Shown here: positions 26,155 to 36,264 of the stretch, in pieces | How the letters are laid out: each line of letters begins with the position of its first letter | Numbering within the stretch: the first letter of the stretch is position 1 | From: Fasciola hepatica | Taxonomy: Eukaryota > Platyhelminthes > Trematoda > Plagiorchiida > Fasciolidae | Length of the DNA stretch: 64,000 nt | Reading direction: 5' to 3' | NCBI GenBank assembly: GCA_948099385.1 | Contig: CANUEZ040000151.1 | Coordinates: 7,138,001 to 7,202,000 of the forward strand | Notes under the pieces: model-generated | The model's input: only the letters and a program-made list of their open reading frames with translations | The model's database searches: none | Told to the model about the DNA's origin: nothing | Program-made: the position numbers and the translations under genes

Positions 26155-29145
26155 TATTTATTCTGTCCCATCATGACGAGACTGCACCGTGACGTGATGC
26201 GATGGATTGCATGCCTTAGCGATCCAAAGAAATATACGACGTGGCTTCCCCAAACCGGAGATGCAATCATGCCTACCAAATCAATGGATAGAGGCCAGAC
26301 GAAGCCCATGATCAGAACTAGTTGATGGGCAACATCTGGTTCTAACCACTATGCCCTGGAGAGGTCACTCCAGCGAATAAACACGGAGAAAAGCAGTCTA
26401 CGGTCAATTATAAGTGCGTACGAGCAGCCACACAAAGTCGTGACTGTGAACTTGCAGCTCTCGGAAAGGGCAACAAAGCAAAGATAGGGGAAAGAGAGAA
26501 TCGATTCTCCTAAGCATTATTTTCACTTAGCTGCTTTCAACGTCCGCACACTTTACCAAACAGGGCAACAGGCTGCCCTAGCTAGAACTCTTCATAACTT
26601 TAAAATAGATGCGTGTTGTGTCTCCGAAACACACATACAAAACCCAACTTCAGTGTCAATACTTCGCTCCCCTGATACAAACTCGGCTTCTCGTTTCACT
26701 CCTCGCGTGTCAGACGATTAGGTGTCTAGTGGTCGTGGTCAGGCTGACGTTGGTATCACTTTGAGTACAAAAGATGAGCGTGCACTGCCCGACTGGATCC
26801 CAATCAGCGGTCGTCTCTGTGCGGTTTAGTCGAATGGTTCTGTGTATGTCAACAGCACTAGACTGAAGCACCGATGCCTGTTTTTCGTTTTTGTGTATGC
26901 CCCAACTCACCGGAGTTCTCCTAAGGCTACAGATGAATTGTACCATGGTTTGTATCAACTGCTCCACAGCGTGCTCTCTATGGACATCCTACCTCTTGCT
27001 GCTGATTTCATTGCTCAAGTTGGAAGTCTAGACGAAACGAAGAGACACAAACGAGCCGATTTTGCATTCCAGCCGACAGAACCGATGTCGGTGATCAGCT
27101 CATCCAACTATGTTCCGATCATAAGTTATTCTTAGCGAGTAGAACGTTCCCGCAAAAAATGCGGCACTAACTAACTCGGCGTCCATCTGCACCTTCACAG
27201 CGTCGGACTCAGATCGATCATATTGTTCTTGTTCACGCGAGCTTCAGCCTACGTCTCGCCGGTTGTCAAATTAACACCAAAACCGGCCGTACCCCACAGC
27301 TGCTACTGGACGATAACCAAAGATCTGATTTCTGAAAAAAATTATCCACCAATTTATCGATGCAGCCAAGTGCACAGGATCCAGAACAACGATCGACAGA
27401 GATCAACCAGGCTATACGCGCGGCTGCTGATGCTACCAAAGGTCCAACAACTAGACACACACAGAAACGATGGATATCTGCATCCGCAGTTGCACTGTTG
27501 GATGTGCGCAGAACGATTACTCCGTATTCCAGATACGATGAGGCACGAAGATGCCTTAAACGCCAAATGATTCGGGGCCTAAAAAATCATCGTGAGCAGT
27601 GGTGGATTGCGAAGTGCAAGGAGATGAAAAAAGATGCGGCGATTGACGATAGCCGCAACCTTTTCTGTCTAGTGAAAAATACCGGTCCACGAAAACTAGA
27701 CATTAGCGGACTGATCAAAGAACCGCTTATTTAACGCTAACGAACAGTGCACAAGCGAAAATCAAGCTCGATTAGGACGAACTTGAGGCCGTGTGGATCA
27801 CATCTCCATTCTTCGAGAAACTTCGCAACATAGACACATCTTCCGTTGGCCCACTAGCTCTGTTTTTCTTGACCTCGAAGCGGCCTTCGACTCAATCAAT
27901 CGGACACTTCTCTGACGCTGTCTCTTGTTGGAGAGTGTACCAGAAAAATTCATTTTCATCACAAAGTCCATCTACATGGATAGCCGAAGCCGAATTCGGG
28001 CGTACGGTGATCTTTCATCCGAGTTCACCACAAAAAGTGGTGTACGTAAAGGCTACCCCCTTTTTAGTTTTCTCTTTAACTTTTTCACCGAAGTGGTCTA
28101 AGAAGCCGTCCTTCCGTCGTGCGAGAAAAGTGGCACTTGACTTTTCCGAGGGGGAAAGTGTCAGACCTTGAATATGCGGACAACATAGTCCTTCTAAGTG
28201 AAAATCCAGGGAAGTTGCAAGATTTTCTACACAGCTTGCGTAACTGCATAGCAATGTTTGATATGCGTTTTGCACATTCAGAGTGAAAGATGCTGTTCCA
28301 GGATTCCGTTCGTTCAACACCAAACCTTTCAGTGTCTGGGGAGACTTTAAACGTGATAGACTAGTTCTGTTATCTGGGGAGCTGCATCTCACTTAGACGT
28401 CGGATATCGGATGAAGTGTCTCTGCATATACAAAAGGCTCGTTTGGCATTTGCCAACCTGAGTCCTCTGTGGTGTCGACAGGACATCCATTTACTTATCA
28501 ACGATCGAGTGTACGCTGCAGCAGTCAGGCCCGTGCCTCTGTATGATTCGGAGGCATGACCACTACGGGTGGAGGACATCCGAAGATTGTTAGTATTTGA
28601 ACACCGATGTCTTCGTAGCATTGCTCGAATCTGGTGAGAACACCGTAAGGGCAATTCTGAGATTCGGCGGAAGGTCTTAGGTTCAAGGAACAAATCATTA
28701 GATGAAACACAGGCTCACCAGGATAAGATTGTTAGGACATATGTTGTGCATGTCCCGTGACAGCATCCCTCGGCGTGCTATGTTTGCTGAGGAGGGTAAC
28801 AGTTGGAAAATGAGTAAGGGTGGTCAGTCCATGACATGGAAGAAAGATATAAGGATCCTAACTAGTGGACTTGGCCATGTAGGGCTTGTTAGACTTCCTG
28901 GGTGGAGTCCAAGAGACCCTTTCACTCAACGGTTAGATACGTTGAGGGATATGGCTAGATGCTGCGATCAGTGGCGCTCTTGCATTCACAAACTTTCTTC
29001 ATCGACTTCATACCATCATTTGCGGTTCTCCTCTTACTCCTTTCTTTTTTATTATTGGCTTTTGAGGTTGCCGTTAGGAGGTAGCAATTAAAGCCACCGC
29101 ACCCAGTGCACGGTTAATGGTTGTCTGCACTGAACTGAACAGATG
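26155..29145 (+). mobile_element. LINE-A copy 2
   Basis: The 5' end GAGACTGCACCGTGACGTG is shared with LINE-B. Endonuclease blocks run 26535-27135 (NVRTLYQTGQQAALARTL, DACCVSETHI). A linker of 27330-27735 is near-identical to 46040-46420. The RT core is deleted; 28160-29000 holds the YADN-mutated box region and the C-terminal domain. The 3' UTR ends at about 29145 in TGAACTGAAC repeats. Stops at TGACCACTACGG (28556) and CTGGTGAGAACACC (28631) kill the frame. Confidence 0.9.
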
Positions 29146-29159
29146 CATTTTGTCCTCAC

Positions 29160-29290
29160 CTCGACGACGCTGAGATGCAGAAACGAAAACCTGAGCACAC
29201 AAAGATACGAGACTAACGGTTGAACCGAACTGAACTTCTGCGATGATAAGGAAGCGGTCTAACTCACTCGGCCAACACAGGATAATGAAA
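29160..29290 (-). repeat. Possible tRNA-derived SINE head
   Basis: On the minus strand TTGGCCGAGTGAGTTAGACCGC has the form of a Leu/Ser-type A box and D arm, followed about 40 bases later by GGTTCAACCG. It lies directly after the LINE-A tail and 220 bp before the hammerhead. Weak on its own. Confidence 0.4.
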
Positions 29291-29510
29291 CAGATTGGGG
29301 AGATTTGGTAACTCTGACCCCGGGGATATGGAGTGAAGAATCACACACAAAGCCCCAATCGATCAGGCGAAGTAGCGATTCGGGAAAAACTGCTGAGCGC
29401 TGCTAGGTCGACGGTAGCATTGTTCGAACTTCTTGCATCAGACTTAACAGACTTAGATCGCTCAACCATTCCTAATCCAAAAAAACTATGAACAATACAA
29501 TTGGGTGTGG

Positions 29511-29570
29511 CGGAGGATATGCACCACTGATGAGCTCTAACAAGAGCGAAACTCGAGTCTGGTGCTTCCG
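29511..29570 (+). ncRNA. Hammerhead ribozyme, type I with minimal stem III
   Basis: All conserved core parts are present in order. Stem I is GCACCA (29521-29526) with TGGTGC (29560-29565), a perfect 6 bp. The core CTGATGA is at 29527-29533. Stem II GCTCT/AGAGC is closed by loop AACA (29534-29547). GAAA is at 29548-29551. Stem III is only A-U plus C-G around loop TCGA, then GTC at 29557-29559, after which cleavage is expected. Outside stem I, CGGA (29511-29514) can pair with TCCG (29567-29570), leaving an asymmetric internal loop as natural hammerheads use for loop-loop contacts. Such short stem III hammerheads are known from Penelope-like elements and retrozymes. It lies in PAK intron 3 but on the opposite strand to the gene. 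Only one copy was found. Confidence 0.88.
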
Positions 29571-29714
29571 AGTGCAGGTTGGTCGGATGACCTGAGGTTT
29601 GTGCGTGAAACGTGGAGTCCAAAGGACAGTCAACCAAGCAAACAATACAACATTATCGTACAGTTGAAGGCAGAAAGAAAAGAAGCATATGGTGAAGAAG
29701 AGCCGATGTTAAAG

Positions 29715-30170
29715 TAATAAGTGGGAATCCCGAAGACGAAGAAGGAATTCGAATGCAACTACGCCATTTACCGCGACACCTAGCCATATCACTTGATGTG
29801 TCCTATCATTTAGTCGGCGACTCGCGAGGACCCCAACCCATAATTCGCACACGTCCTATTCAAACAAATAAACTGGTTCAGATTTTCATACCTTTCTGTC
29901 ATGTCTTGGACTCACCATGTCGATCTACCTGAGCAAAAGTTGATGCCGCATTTTTCACACGAGTATAGGAGTACCTCTAAAGACACTTGAACGACAAAGT
30001 TGAATTGGAAGGGCGATAGAGGGCACCCCGGGAGAAGACCACTAGCGGTAAACTCGGATGAAAGGTCACTGTAGACACGTACTCGGCTTCCACTGTTCAA
30101 ATACGAGTACCAGAGAAGAGAAGCGAGTTTCTATTACATACTTCAACCAGAGGTGGTGTCACAGAACTGT
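29715..30170 (-). mobile_element. LINE fragments (3' end and RT piece)
   Basis: Bases 29715-29900 resemble the LINE 3' sequence at 26030-26080 and 52130-52290. Bases 30100-29912 translate to SRVRVYSDLSSEFTASGLLPGCPLSPFQFNFVV, the RT block RVYGELSSEF..SGVRQGCPLSPFLFNFV, mutated at RQ. Confidence 0.75.
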
Positions 30171-30204
30171 GCGGTCGAACGAATCGAGCGCCGCTTTCAA
30201 ACCA

Positions 30205-31265
30205 TCATTGTACAGCGCTGAATAGAAGGGCAAACCCCACTCACAACTGTCTTTCTCACCAGGTTGCACGTTGAATTGGGAAGTATGAATATACAAGATG
30301 GACACAGAGTAAACCTACACGAGAGAGAAAAGGAAAGAACGCCCTAGTAGCCAACACACGAAATACACAGTCAAACTGCACAAACACACATTGATCAATC
30401 ATTATGCTCCATCGGAAACCGACAACATCACTGCCACTGTTCACGGTTCGCAGCCATATCCTTCAGTGTACACACCCATACGCAACACGTGCACTAACCA
30501 ATTAAGTTTACTAATCGAGATACGCTGTGATAGAACACTTTCTGAATCAGTACCCAACACTCGATTTCTGAATTCAGTTTTGCTCACTCGGTCATTCCAT
30601 CCAATGTTAGCGATACTACGCAAACATCGATGGACAAAAACCTCAAGACGACGAATACCTTCATCATGCATACTCCATGTCCCGCAACCATATAAACTGA
30701 ACGCACAGTGGTACATTACACACGATGCTTCAACTTCAACGAAATATCAGATCGGCGCCACAAGTGCTTCAGTTCAGCGTACGCCCCTCAAGCCTTGGAT
30801 ATATGTGTGCTCCCATACGTCGTCACGCTGCTACCAAGGTAACTGAAGTGGTAAACAGTTGTTAGTTACTACCCACCGAGCATCAACCTCGAACTGTTGG
30901 CGTCAAGTCTTGAAACATCACTTTACAATTTGAAGGTGCAAAACGCATACCGAATAGAGCTACAGATCTCGCAAGTCTATCTAATGCACGTTGAGCATGT
31001 TCCGTGCATAAGAACAAGTCGACAAGGTCGTCGGCGTACTCCAAGTCACACAGCTTCTCACTATTTCCTAGTTCGACGCCCACATTTTAAAGGTTTCACA
31101 AAGCATTCTTCATTGTCTCGCCCATGACAAAGTTTAACAGAAATGGAGACATGGGAAATCCTGGTTGAACTTGGCTGGTCAATACGAATGGATTGAAACT
31201 TGCCATGCCCAGTCAGATAGTGCCTATTGAACTTGTGTGACAGCTGAATACCCACATCTTGGGGT
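30205..31265 (-). mobile_element. LINE-B 3' fragment
   Basis: It contains LCDLEYADDLVDLFL (31048-31004), the LYGCGTWSMHDEGIRRLEVFVHRCLRS block (30697-30617) and WLVHVLRM, then the family 3' tail at 30480-30205. Short deletions lie around 30475. It is 5' truncated near 31265. Confidence 0.88.
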
Positions 31266-32601
31266 GCACAAAGCATTTACTTGGCTTGATTTATTACATT
31301 AGGTTCAAACAAAGACCTAACAGTCACATAATCGATGTAGTGCTTGGATCCCGGAAGATGTACAAACCAAAACGTCACCGCATTGCATGGAAATTTCCAT
31401 ATTTCGGACACAGTCTAATGGAGAAATCTCTGGCGAAAACGAGGCAACTACGGAGTTCGTCGCGTCGATCAACGAAGAGCCACGCGTAGATCACGCGACT
31501 AATTCCCAGGGCAATTAAGAACAGACAAGACGGATCCTACAGCGGAACAAACGGAGCGCAGCAGAACCTCAGCAGTCAGCAAGATGAGTCACATTGAGGG
31601 CTTTAGTTGATGTCATTCGAAGCCATTGGGCCAACGCAGTAGGAAGTGCACAGAAGAACACACTCAACGCCCGAATATAAATGGTTAAATTGAAGCCGCA
31701 AAGCGCACTTGGCATGAGGATCATGCCTGGTGGATTATGGGGTGAAATTGGACTATTGAATGATCGCACACCTTGTCATGTGGAATTGTTTGATTTTTTC
31801 TATGTGGTTCCGCCTTTCCCGCTTCATCTTCGTGTCAAAGCAGCATTTGGTGGTACAAAGACCAGATGTGCACCACTAAACAAAAAGGCCTGAATGCGTG
31901 ATGAGCATTTGTCTATCGTGCGTTTGTCTTGGACTGGGAGACCGATTAGAAATAAATTGCGCAACACGCAAGATGATGCTCCACATGAACTCATTTGTCA
32001 TCTCTTAGTGATATTGGCTTCCCATCCGTTTTCGGGTTAGTGATAAAACAAATAATGGAAATCATATATCCACAGTAGCACCCATAGAACTGCATTTGTC
32101 ACGAGAAGCAACCAGATAAACGACACTGAAGTTTAACGGGTTAGTTTAGATAGTCGAGGCAAACGGTACGTCACGGGTACGAACAGGCTGTACTGCTGTT
32201 TGGGACATAAGCTGCGCATGTCACCAAAGGAACGAAAGAATAATCAATCACTCAGAATAAAACAAATCATTCACAGCTAGCCCGAATATCGTAATGATGA
32301 AACTGCGGAGCTCCGAGTCCAGAGTAGGGGGTCGGGTCCGAATCTTAGATGGGACTCAGCGGATGCACAAATTAGCCGATAATTCCTAACAACCCAGTTG
32401 GAGCAACAGTGTATAGTGCATGCTTGCATAGTGCTTTTCACAGACAATTCAAGCGTTCAAACCGCATAGTGAATCAATTTATTCGAAATAGCAAGTAATT
32501 TTCCATCGTCAACGAAACGGATCAGACTGTATCACAACAAGGAAGATGACAAAAACTACTGAGAAAGCATGAGAATCCGCGGGGGCAATATGAAAACGTA
32601 C
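31266..32601. other. Unrecognised intron sequence
   Basis: PAK intron 3. GGGTCGGGTCCGAATCTTAG near 32330 is B-box-like and may mark an old SINE. Confidence 0.35.
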
Positions 32602-32711
32602 CCGAAATTCGCCCGTGCTCGCATCGAAAACCACGTGTATATCATGAGTAACGCAAGTAGGAGCGGAAATTTTCGGATCATTTGAAAGTTTGGGAAGACG
32701 AAACAAGCGAA
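32602..32711 (-). CDS. PAK: PAK exon 3 (CRIB / p21-binding motif)
   Basis: The exon enters with two bases that complete an Ile codon (phase 1) after a strong polypyrimidine acceptor and leaves in phase 0 at CGG|GTACGT. It encodes residues 44-80. The CRIB motif runs 58-71: ISAP at 58-61, His66, His69, Val70, then FDASTGEF. The two histidines and ISxP that contact Rac/Cdc42 are present. Two consensus positions differ: Val64 stands where Phe is usual, and Val71 replaces the Gly of HVG. Joined to exon 4 it reads TGEFR-GMPDEW, the PAK order TGEFTGMPEQW. Confidence 0.88.
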
Positions 32712-32968
32712 CTGTGGAGCAACGAGGGGAGGGGAGAGAACCGATGAGAACAATTATGAAATCAAGATAAAAACAACAAAAAAGAAATACATCAATCCTG
32801 CAAAGATAGCGAGTATCAGTGAACAAATGATAATCAATTGACTCAAAACTATTTTATAAACACTGAATTGTTTTAGTATTAGGTTTTCAATGTTTATCAT
32901 GCAGTTTCAATACTCAACTCATCACTTATTACTATGGGAGAACTCACTGTGAAGCCGTTTCATTAAGC

Positions 32969-32969
<1 letters not shown>

Positions 32970-33054
<85 letters not shown>
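32970..33054. repeat. (TA)n microsatellite at a LINE-E 3' end
   Basis: About 85 bp of TA repeats. The right flank (33055-33175) is shared with the array at 36185-36260. Confidence 0.95.
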
Positions 33055-33056
<2 letters not shown>

Positions 33057-33175
33057 GGCTTGAGAACAAGCATGGTGCCAACGTAGCAACATCGAAAAGG
33101 AATTACAAAGTGGGGGGGGGGTGGACAAGCGGAGTTAACATTTAGATCAGAACAAGTAAAGCATATAGCCTGTTA
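33055..33175 (-). mobile_element. LINE-E 3' UTR fragment
   Basis: CCGGCTTGAGAACAAGCATG followed by GGAATTACAAA and GAGTTAACATT...ACAAGTAAA matches 36261-36360, where it continues into LINE RT sequence. On the minus strand it is a LINE 3' end with a (TA)n tail, severely 5' truncated. Confidence 0.65.
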
Positions 33176-33566
33176 GGAAAGAGCAGCAGTGCATATCGAC
33201 CGAGTTCACAAAATGGATGCACGACTGTGTTTCACACGTGCTCTCACTGGGATCTCAGGGCTGGCTCTAAACGGCTTGCTTCGTGTCAACATTACTAATA
33301 TAGCACCCGTTCGTCAGCGGCTTTGCACGGTAACAATCGGTCATTCACACAGTGATAGGTAGGTCATGGTTAATTGAATGGTCTCGTCCAACTGAACAGA
33401 TTCGAATTTAGCGATGATTAACTACCGTAAAGAGACCAAACACCACCCCGATCATCCGTTGCCTAGTTGTGAAAAAGCCCGACATTGCTAAGGCTGAGGA
33501 GATTGGTCGTTGTGGAGAAAATGTTATTTTCCTCTAGAATTGCACAACTGACAAGTATTTTGATAA

Positions 33567-33844
33567 CTTTTTTAATTACATGCTTGCGCACGAGTTCAGT
33601 GGAAAGGGGGATATACCCCATAGCCACGAAGACCCCCACTGCACAACTGGGGATAATCAACAACCAGACCGTACGATTTCGAGTGATGAAGAACCACATA
33701 GGGCCCCAGTAGGTCAGATGTGATAACAAGCCGGACGACAGTGGACTGTTGTCAACCACCAAAGTGACCAGTGATGGCGGGGATTCGAATCTCCGACCTC
33801 CAAATTGGTAATCAAACGCTCTAAACCACTCGACCCTCACCGGT
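33567..33844 (-). repeat. SINE-1 copy (left arm of inverted pair)
   Basis: Complete element from tRNA-like head (GGTGAGGGTCGAGTGGTTTAGAGC, AGATTCGAATCCCCGCC on the minus strand) to CATGTAATTAAAAAAGT tail. It shares private variants with 34815-35097, such as a GACCCCCACTGCACAA stretch and GAACCACATAGGGCCCCAGTAGG. Confidence 0.92.
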
Positions 33845-34814
33845 TCTCTGTCTCCTTTCCTCTCAAAATCAACTTTCGCTTGCAACGAAAATCCATCGAA
33901 CTGTGCGCACGGCATCTGTTGACCCACTTTGTTTATTTTTCACACTTTCACATTAATCACGAAGGTTGTCTGTGTCCATTCATAAAGAGCTTATAAGTGG
34001 TGGAATATTTTGTTGTTTTCTCCTTGCGTTGCGCTATTTACACAAATATCCGCTTGTTGCGCACAGTGATTCACATTTTCAATCGAGCTAGTGGGCGATC
34101 CAGGGCTTAAACGTTGTCCGACACAGATCCTGGCGCCCGACATTTAGGTTTGTTTGGGCCGAATGGACCTGTGCATTATGGTCCTACTGATCGTCTCGAC
34201 AATGGTTCTTTTCCACTCTTTGTGTTTGTGTGTGTTTTATTGTATAAAGCTTTTGAGTGCATTGTGTTGTTTTGGATTGTGCTTATACTGGGATATTTGT
34301 TTTGTTTACGAATTTGTACTACTGGCTACAAAAACGGATCTCTACCGTATCCATCAGATTTTCAGCTGACACCGGATCTGGTCTGCACGTGATTACTCTT
34401 TGAGCATGCCTGTCCCATACACGCCCGAATGCAAAACTCAGAAAAATATTTTGTATATTTTTCACTCCACGTTCGTAATAAGTCGAGCCCAATGACAATG
34501 TGAATCAATAAAAATCTGAACTCAGGGAAGTTCCTTAGTGAAGCCAGGGTTTTTGAAATTGCACTATGGAACACTATTCTTTCCTCTGTGTAGAAATTTA
34601 ATGAGCTCCAAAACGAAATCAAAATACAGAAATTTTACGAAGTCTAGTAACGAATGTAAGGATTATGCAAAAAATATTTCATTGGATCGCCATTGACGTA
34701 CCAATCAATAATAACCATTCTGATGGTATGCAGACTCTAGCACCAATCTCCAAAGGGAAAAGCCGCGTGAGAAACCAATGGGTACCAATTCGGTTGGTTT
34801 GATCATGCTTTTTG
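33845..34814. other. Spacer between inverted SINEs, unrecognised
   Basis: PAK intron 2. A 92-codon plus-strand frame at 34114-34392 shows no known product. Confidence 0.4.
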
Positions 34815-35097
34815 ACCGTGGTGGTCGAGTAGTTTAGAGCGTTTGATTACCAATTCGGAGGTCGGAGATTCGAATCCCCGCCATCACTGGTCACTTTGGT
34901 GGTTGACAACAGTCCACTGTCGTCCGGCTTGTTATCACATCTGACCTACTGGGGCCCTATGTGGTTCTTCATCACTCGAAATCGTAGGGTCTGGTTGTTG
35001 ATTATCCCCAATTGTGCAGTGGGGGTCTTCGTGGCCATGGGGTATATCCCCCTTTCCACTGAACTCATGTGCAAACATGTAAAAATTAAAAAAAACT
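34815..35097 (+). repeat. SINE-1 copy (right arm of inverted pair)
   Basis: A box TGGTCGAGTAG and B box GATTCGAATCC are intact or nearly so. The body runs to ACATGTAAAAATTAAAAAAAA. Nearly identical to the reverse complement of 33567-33844. Confidence 0.92.
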
Positions 35098-35457
35098 ATT
35101 CTATTTTTGGGCAACCTTTCTTTTGTAAATCGCACACGCCTTTTTTTCAGAAAATCAACCCCAGCAATCGGATTTTCTTGGTTTTAAGTTCGAACACGAA
35201 ATGGTGTCAGATATGTCCGCGTAAAAGATTGACATAACTTGACATCTGCCTACCTAAGGAACTTGAAATGAGGATAGTCAGCATTCTTTCGAATAATTTC
35301 TATTTCGGAAAATTGTCTATTTCAGCCGGCAACACTTTGACAGTGAATAAATGTTATGTTATAATGGCTAGTGGAAAGGATCTGCACCATTAAATACTTA
35401 TTACAGTAAGGTAGTAACAACAGTGCTTCGTGTCGAGGGATTACCACAACAGCTTAC

Positions 35458-35513
35458 TCTTTCCTCGATGGGCTTTTTTCGGTACGTCCGGTAACGGCTT
35501 GGTTGGTGCAACT
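35458..35513 (-). CDS. PAK: PAK exon 2 (KPLP, basic linker)
   Basis: A 56-nt exon between an acceptor (CCTTCCCAG) and donor GTAAGC, entering in phase 2 and leaving in phase 1. It encodes residues 25-44, VAPTKPLPDVPKKAHRGK. Human PAK1 has a KPLPPNPEEKKKK stretch at the same place between the SH3 motif and CRIB, so position and character agree. It would be missed by a length-based gene finder. Its reality is supported by the exact phase fit to both neighbours. Confidence 0.8.
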
Positions 35514-35569
35514 CTGGGAAGGCTTTGACGTCTATGTGGCCACCGAATAAATCAAGAGAAAGAACTTAC

Positions 35570-35643
35570 AAAGTGCTTGAAGAACGGATTGGTGGGGCTG
35601 GTGGCTCAGTATTCTCTTCGTATCCTAACTGTTCTGGTTTCAT
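35570..35643 (-). CDS. PAK: PAK exon 1 (start codon, PxxPxR motif)
   Basis: This is the first coding exon, residues 1-25. The ATG at 35643 is preceded in frame by a TGA, so it is the first possible start in this frame. The peptide carries PPAPPIR at residues 14-20, matching the NCK SH3-binding motif PPAPPMR of vertebrate group I PAKs at almost the same distance from the N-terminus, followed by a Ser/Thr-rich turn (SSST) as in PAK1. The donor GTAAGT follows at 35569, phase 2. The intron to exon 2 is only 56 bp. Confidence 0.85.
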
Positions 35644-35710
35644 GATAAAGGAATCCACCCAAATACGATGGTTCGACTGAAGTCAACGTGAGGCAGAATA
35701 TTGTGTCATG
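35644..35710 (-). promoter_or_regulatory. PAK 5' leader with 3' splice acceptor and short upstream ORF
   Basis: On the minus strand a strong acceptor (CTTTTCTTTTTAG) ends at 35711, 67 nt before the PAK ATG. The first base after it is followed at once by an ATG opening an eight-codon frame (MTQYSASR) that stops before the main start and is out of frame with it. The acceptor could belong to a 5' UTR intron or be a spliced-leader trans-splice site, which flatworms use. No TATA-like promoter could be assigned. Confidence 0.5.
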
Positions 35711-36184
35711 CTAAAAAGAAAAGTTAGAAGTATATCATCAGCAAAAGCGTGTCACTGGGAGGGTATAATTTGGCGTATACTTCCCAGTGAAATCCAGTCG
35801 AAAATGTGTAAAAAAAACGTCAAAAGCACAGTAAACAGAACGAAGAAAGGCGAGTTGAACATTAAGCAGATGAGGAATGAATCAAAATACAAATACGCTA
35901 CGGACTGTGAAAACTAGCCATGTCAATTAGCTCTCCGACAGATGCACCTCGTGCACATGGACCAGGAAGTCCCAAAAAATCGACGGTCAGAGCTTTTGTA
36001 AAGTTTCATCATATTAACGACAGGCTGCGCTTACTCGCAATCTAGGAGATACATGCACTGGGAAACAGTGAGCGCATTGATATACACACTACAGGTGGGC
36101 AGAATGCACTAGACAAAGTCACGCCGCCACCTGATTATGTTAGATTAACAATCGTTCTTCTGGAAGGGACACGCCAGGGGATGA
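35711..36184. other. Region upstream of the PAK leader acceptor
   Basis: No further coding exon, TATA box or repeat recognised. It would be intron or promoter depending on how the leader is spliced. Confidence 0.35.

Positions 36185-36260
<76 letters not shown>
36185..36260. repeat. (TA)n microsatellite at a LINE-E 3' end
   Basis: About 75 bp of TA repeats directly next to the LINE-E 3' UTR. Confidence 0.95.

Positions 36261-36264
<4 letters not shown>

Larger units (their letters stand above)
2316..35643 (-). other. PAK: PAK-family kinase gene, 5' coding part (8 exons; kinase domain beyond window)
   Basis: Gene span. Exons in transcript order are 35643-35570, 35513-35458, 32711-32602, 25605-25443, 21778-21516, 14063-13605, 4792-4651 and 2557-2316. 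Every border is AG/GT, every phase joins without a stop, and the sum is 1509 nt (503 codons). The translated junctions rebuild the known PAK order: proline motif, basic stretch, CRIB motif, GMPxEW autoinhibitory segment. PAKs are Ste20-type serine/threonine kinases held inactive by this segment until Rac or Cdc42 binds, and they act on cytoskeleton and MAPK signalling. The regulatory part is already about twice as long as in human PAK1. The last donor (after RRPKR) leads to exons left of base 1. Introns are 56, 2746, 6996, 3664, 7452, 8812 and 2093 bp. The model rests on reading by eye, without transcript data. Confidence 0.85.

Noticed and set aside
29341..29637. 98-codon minus-strand frame, considered as an extra PAK exon
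   Set aside because: Exons 3 and 4 already join in phase into the conserved TGEF-GMP sequence, and this frame spans the hammerhead on the other strand.
34681..34800. Candidate PAK exon on the minus strand reading IGARV, between exons 2 and 3
   Set aside because: It has a stop in the only compatible frame, and exons 2 and 3 join without it.
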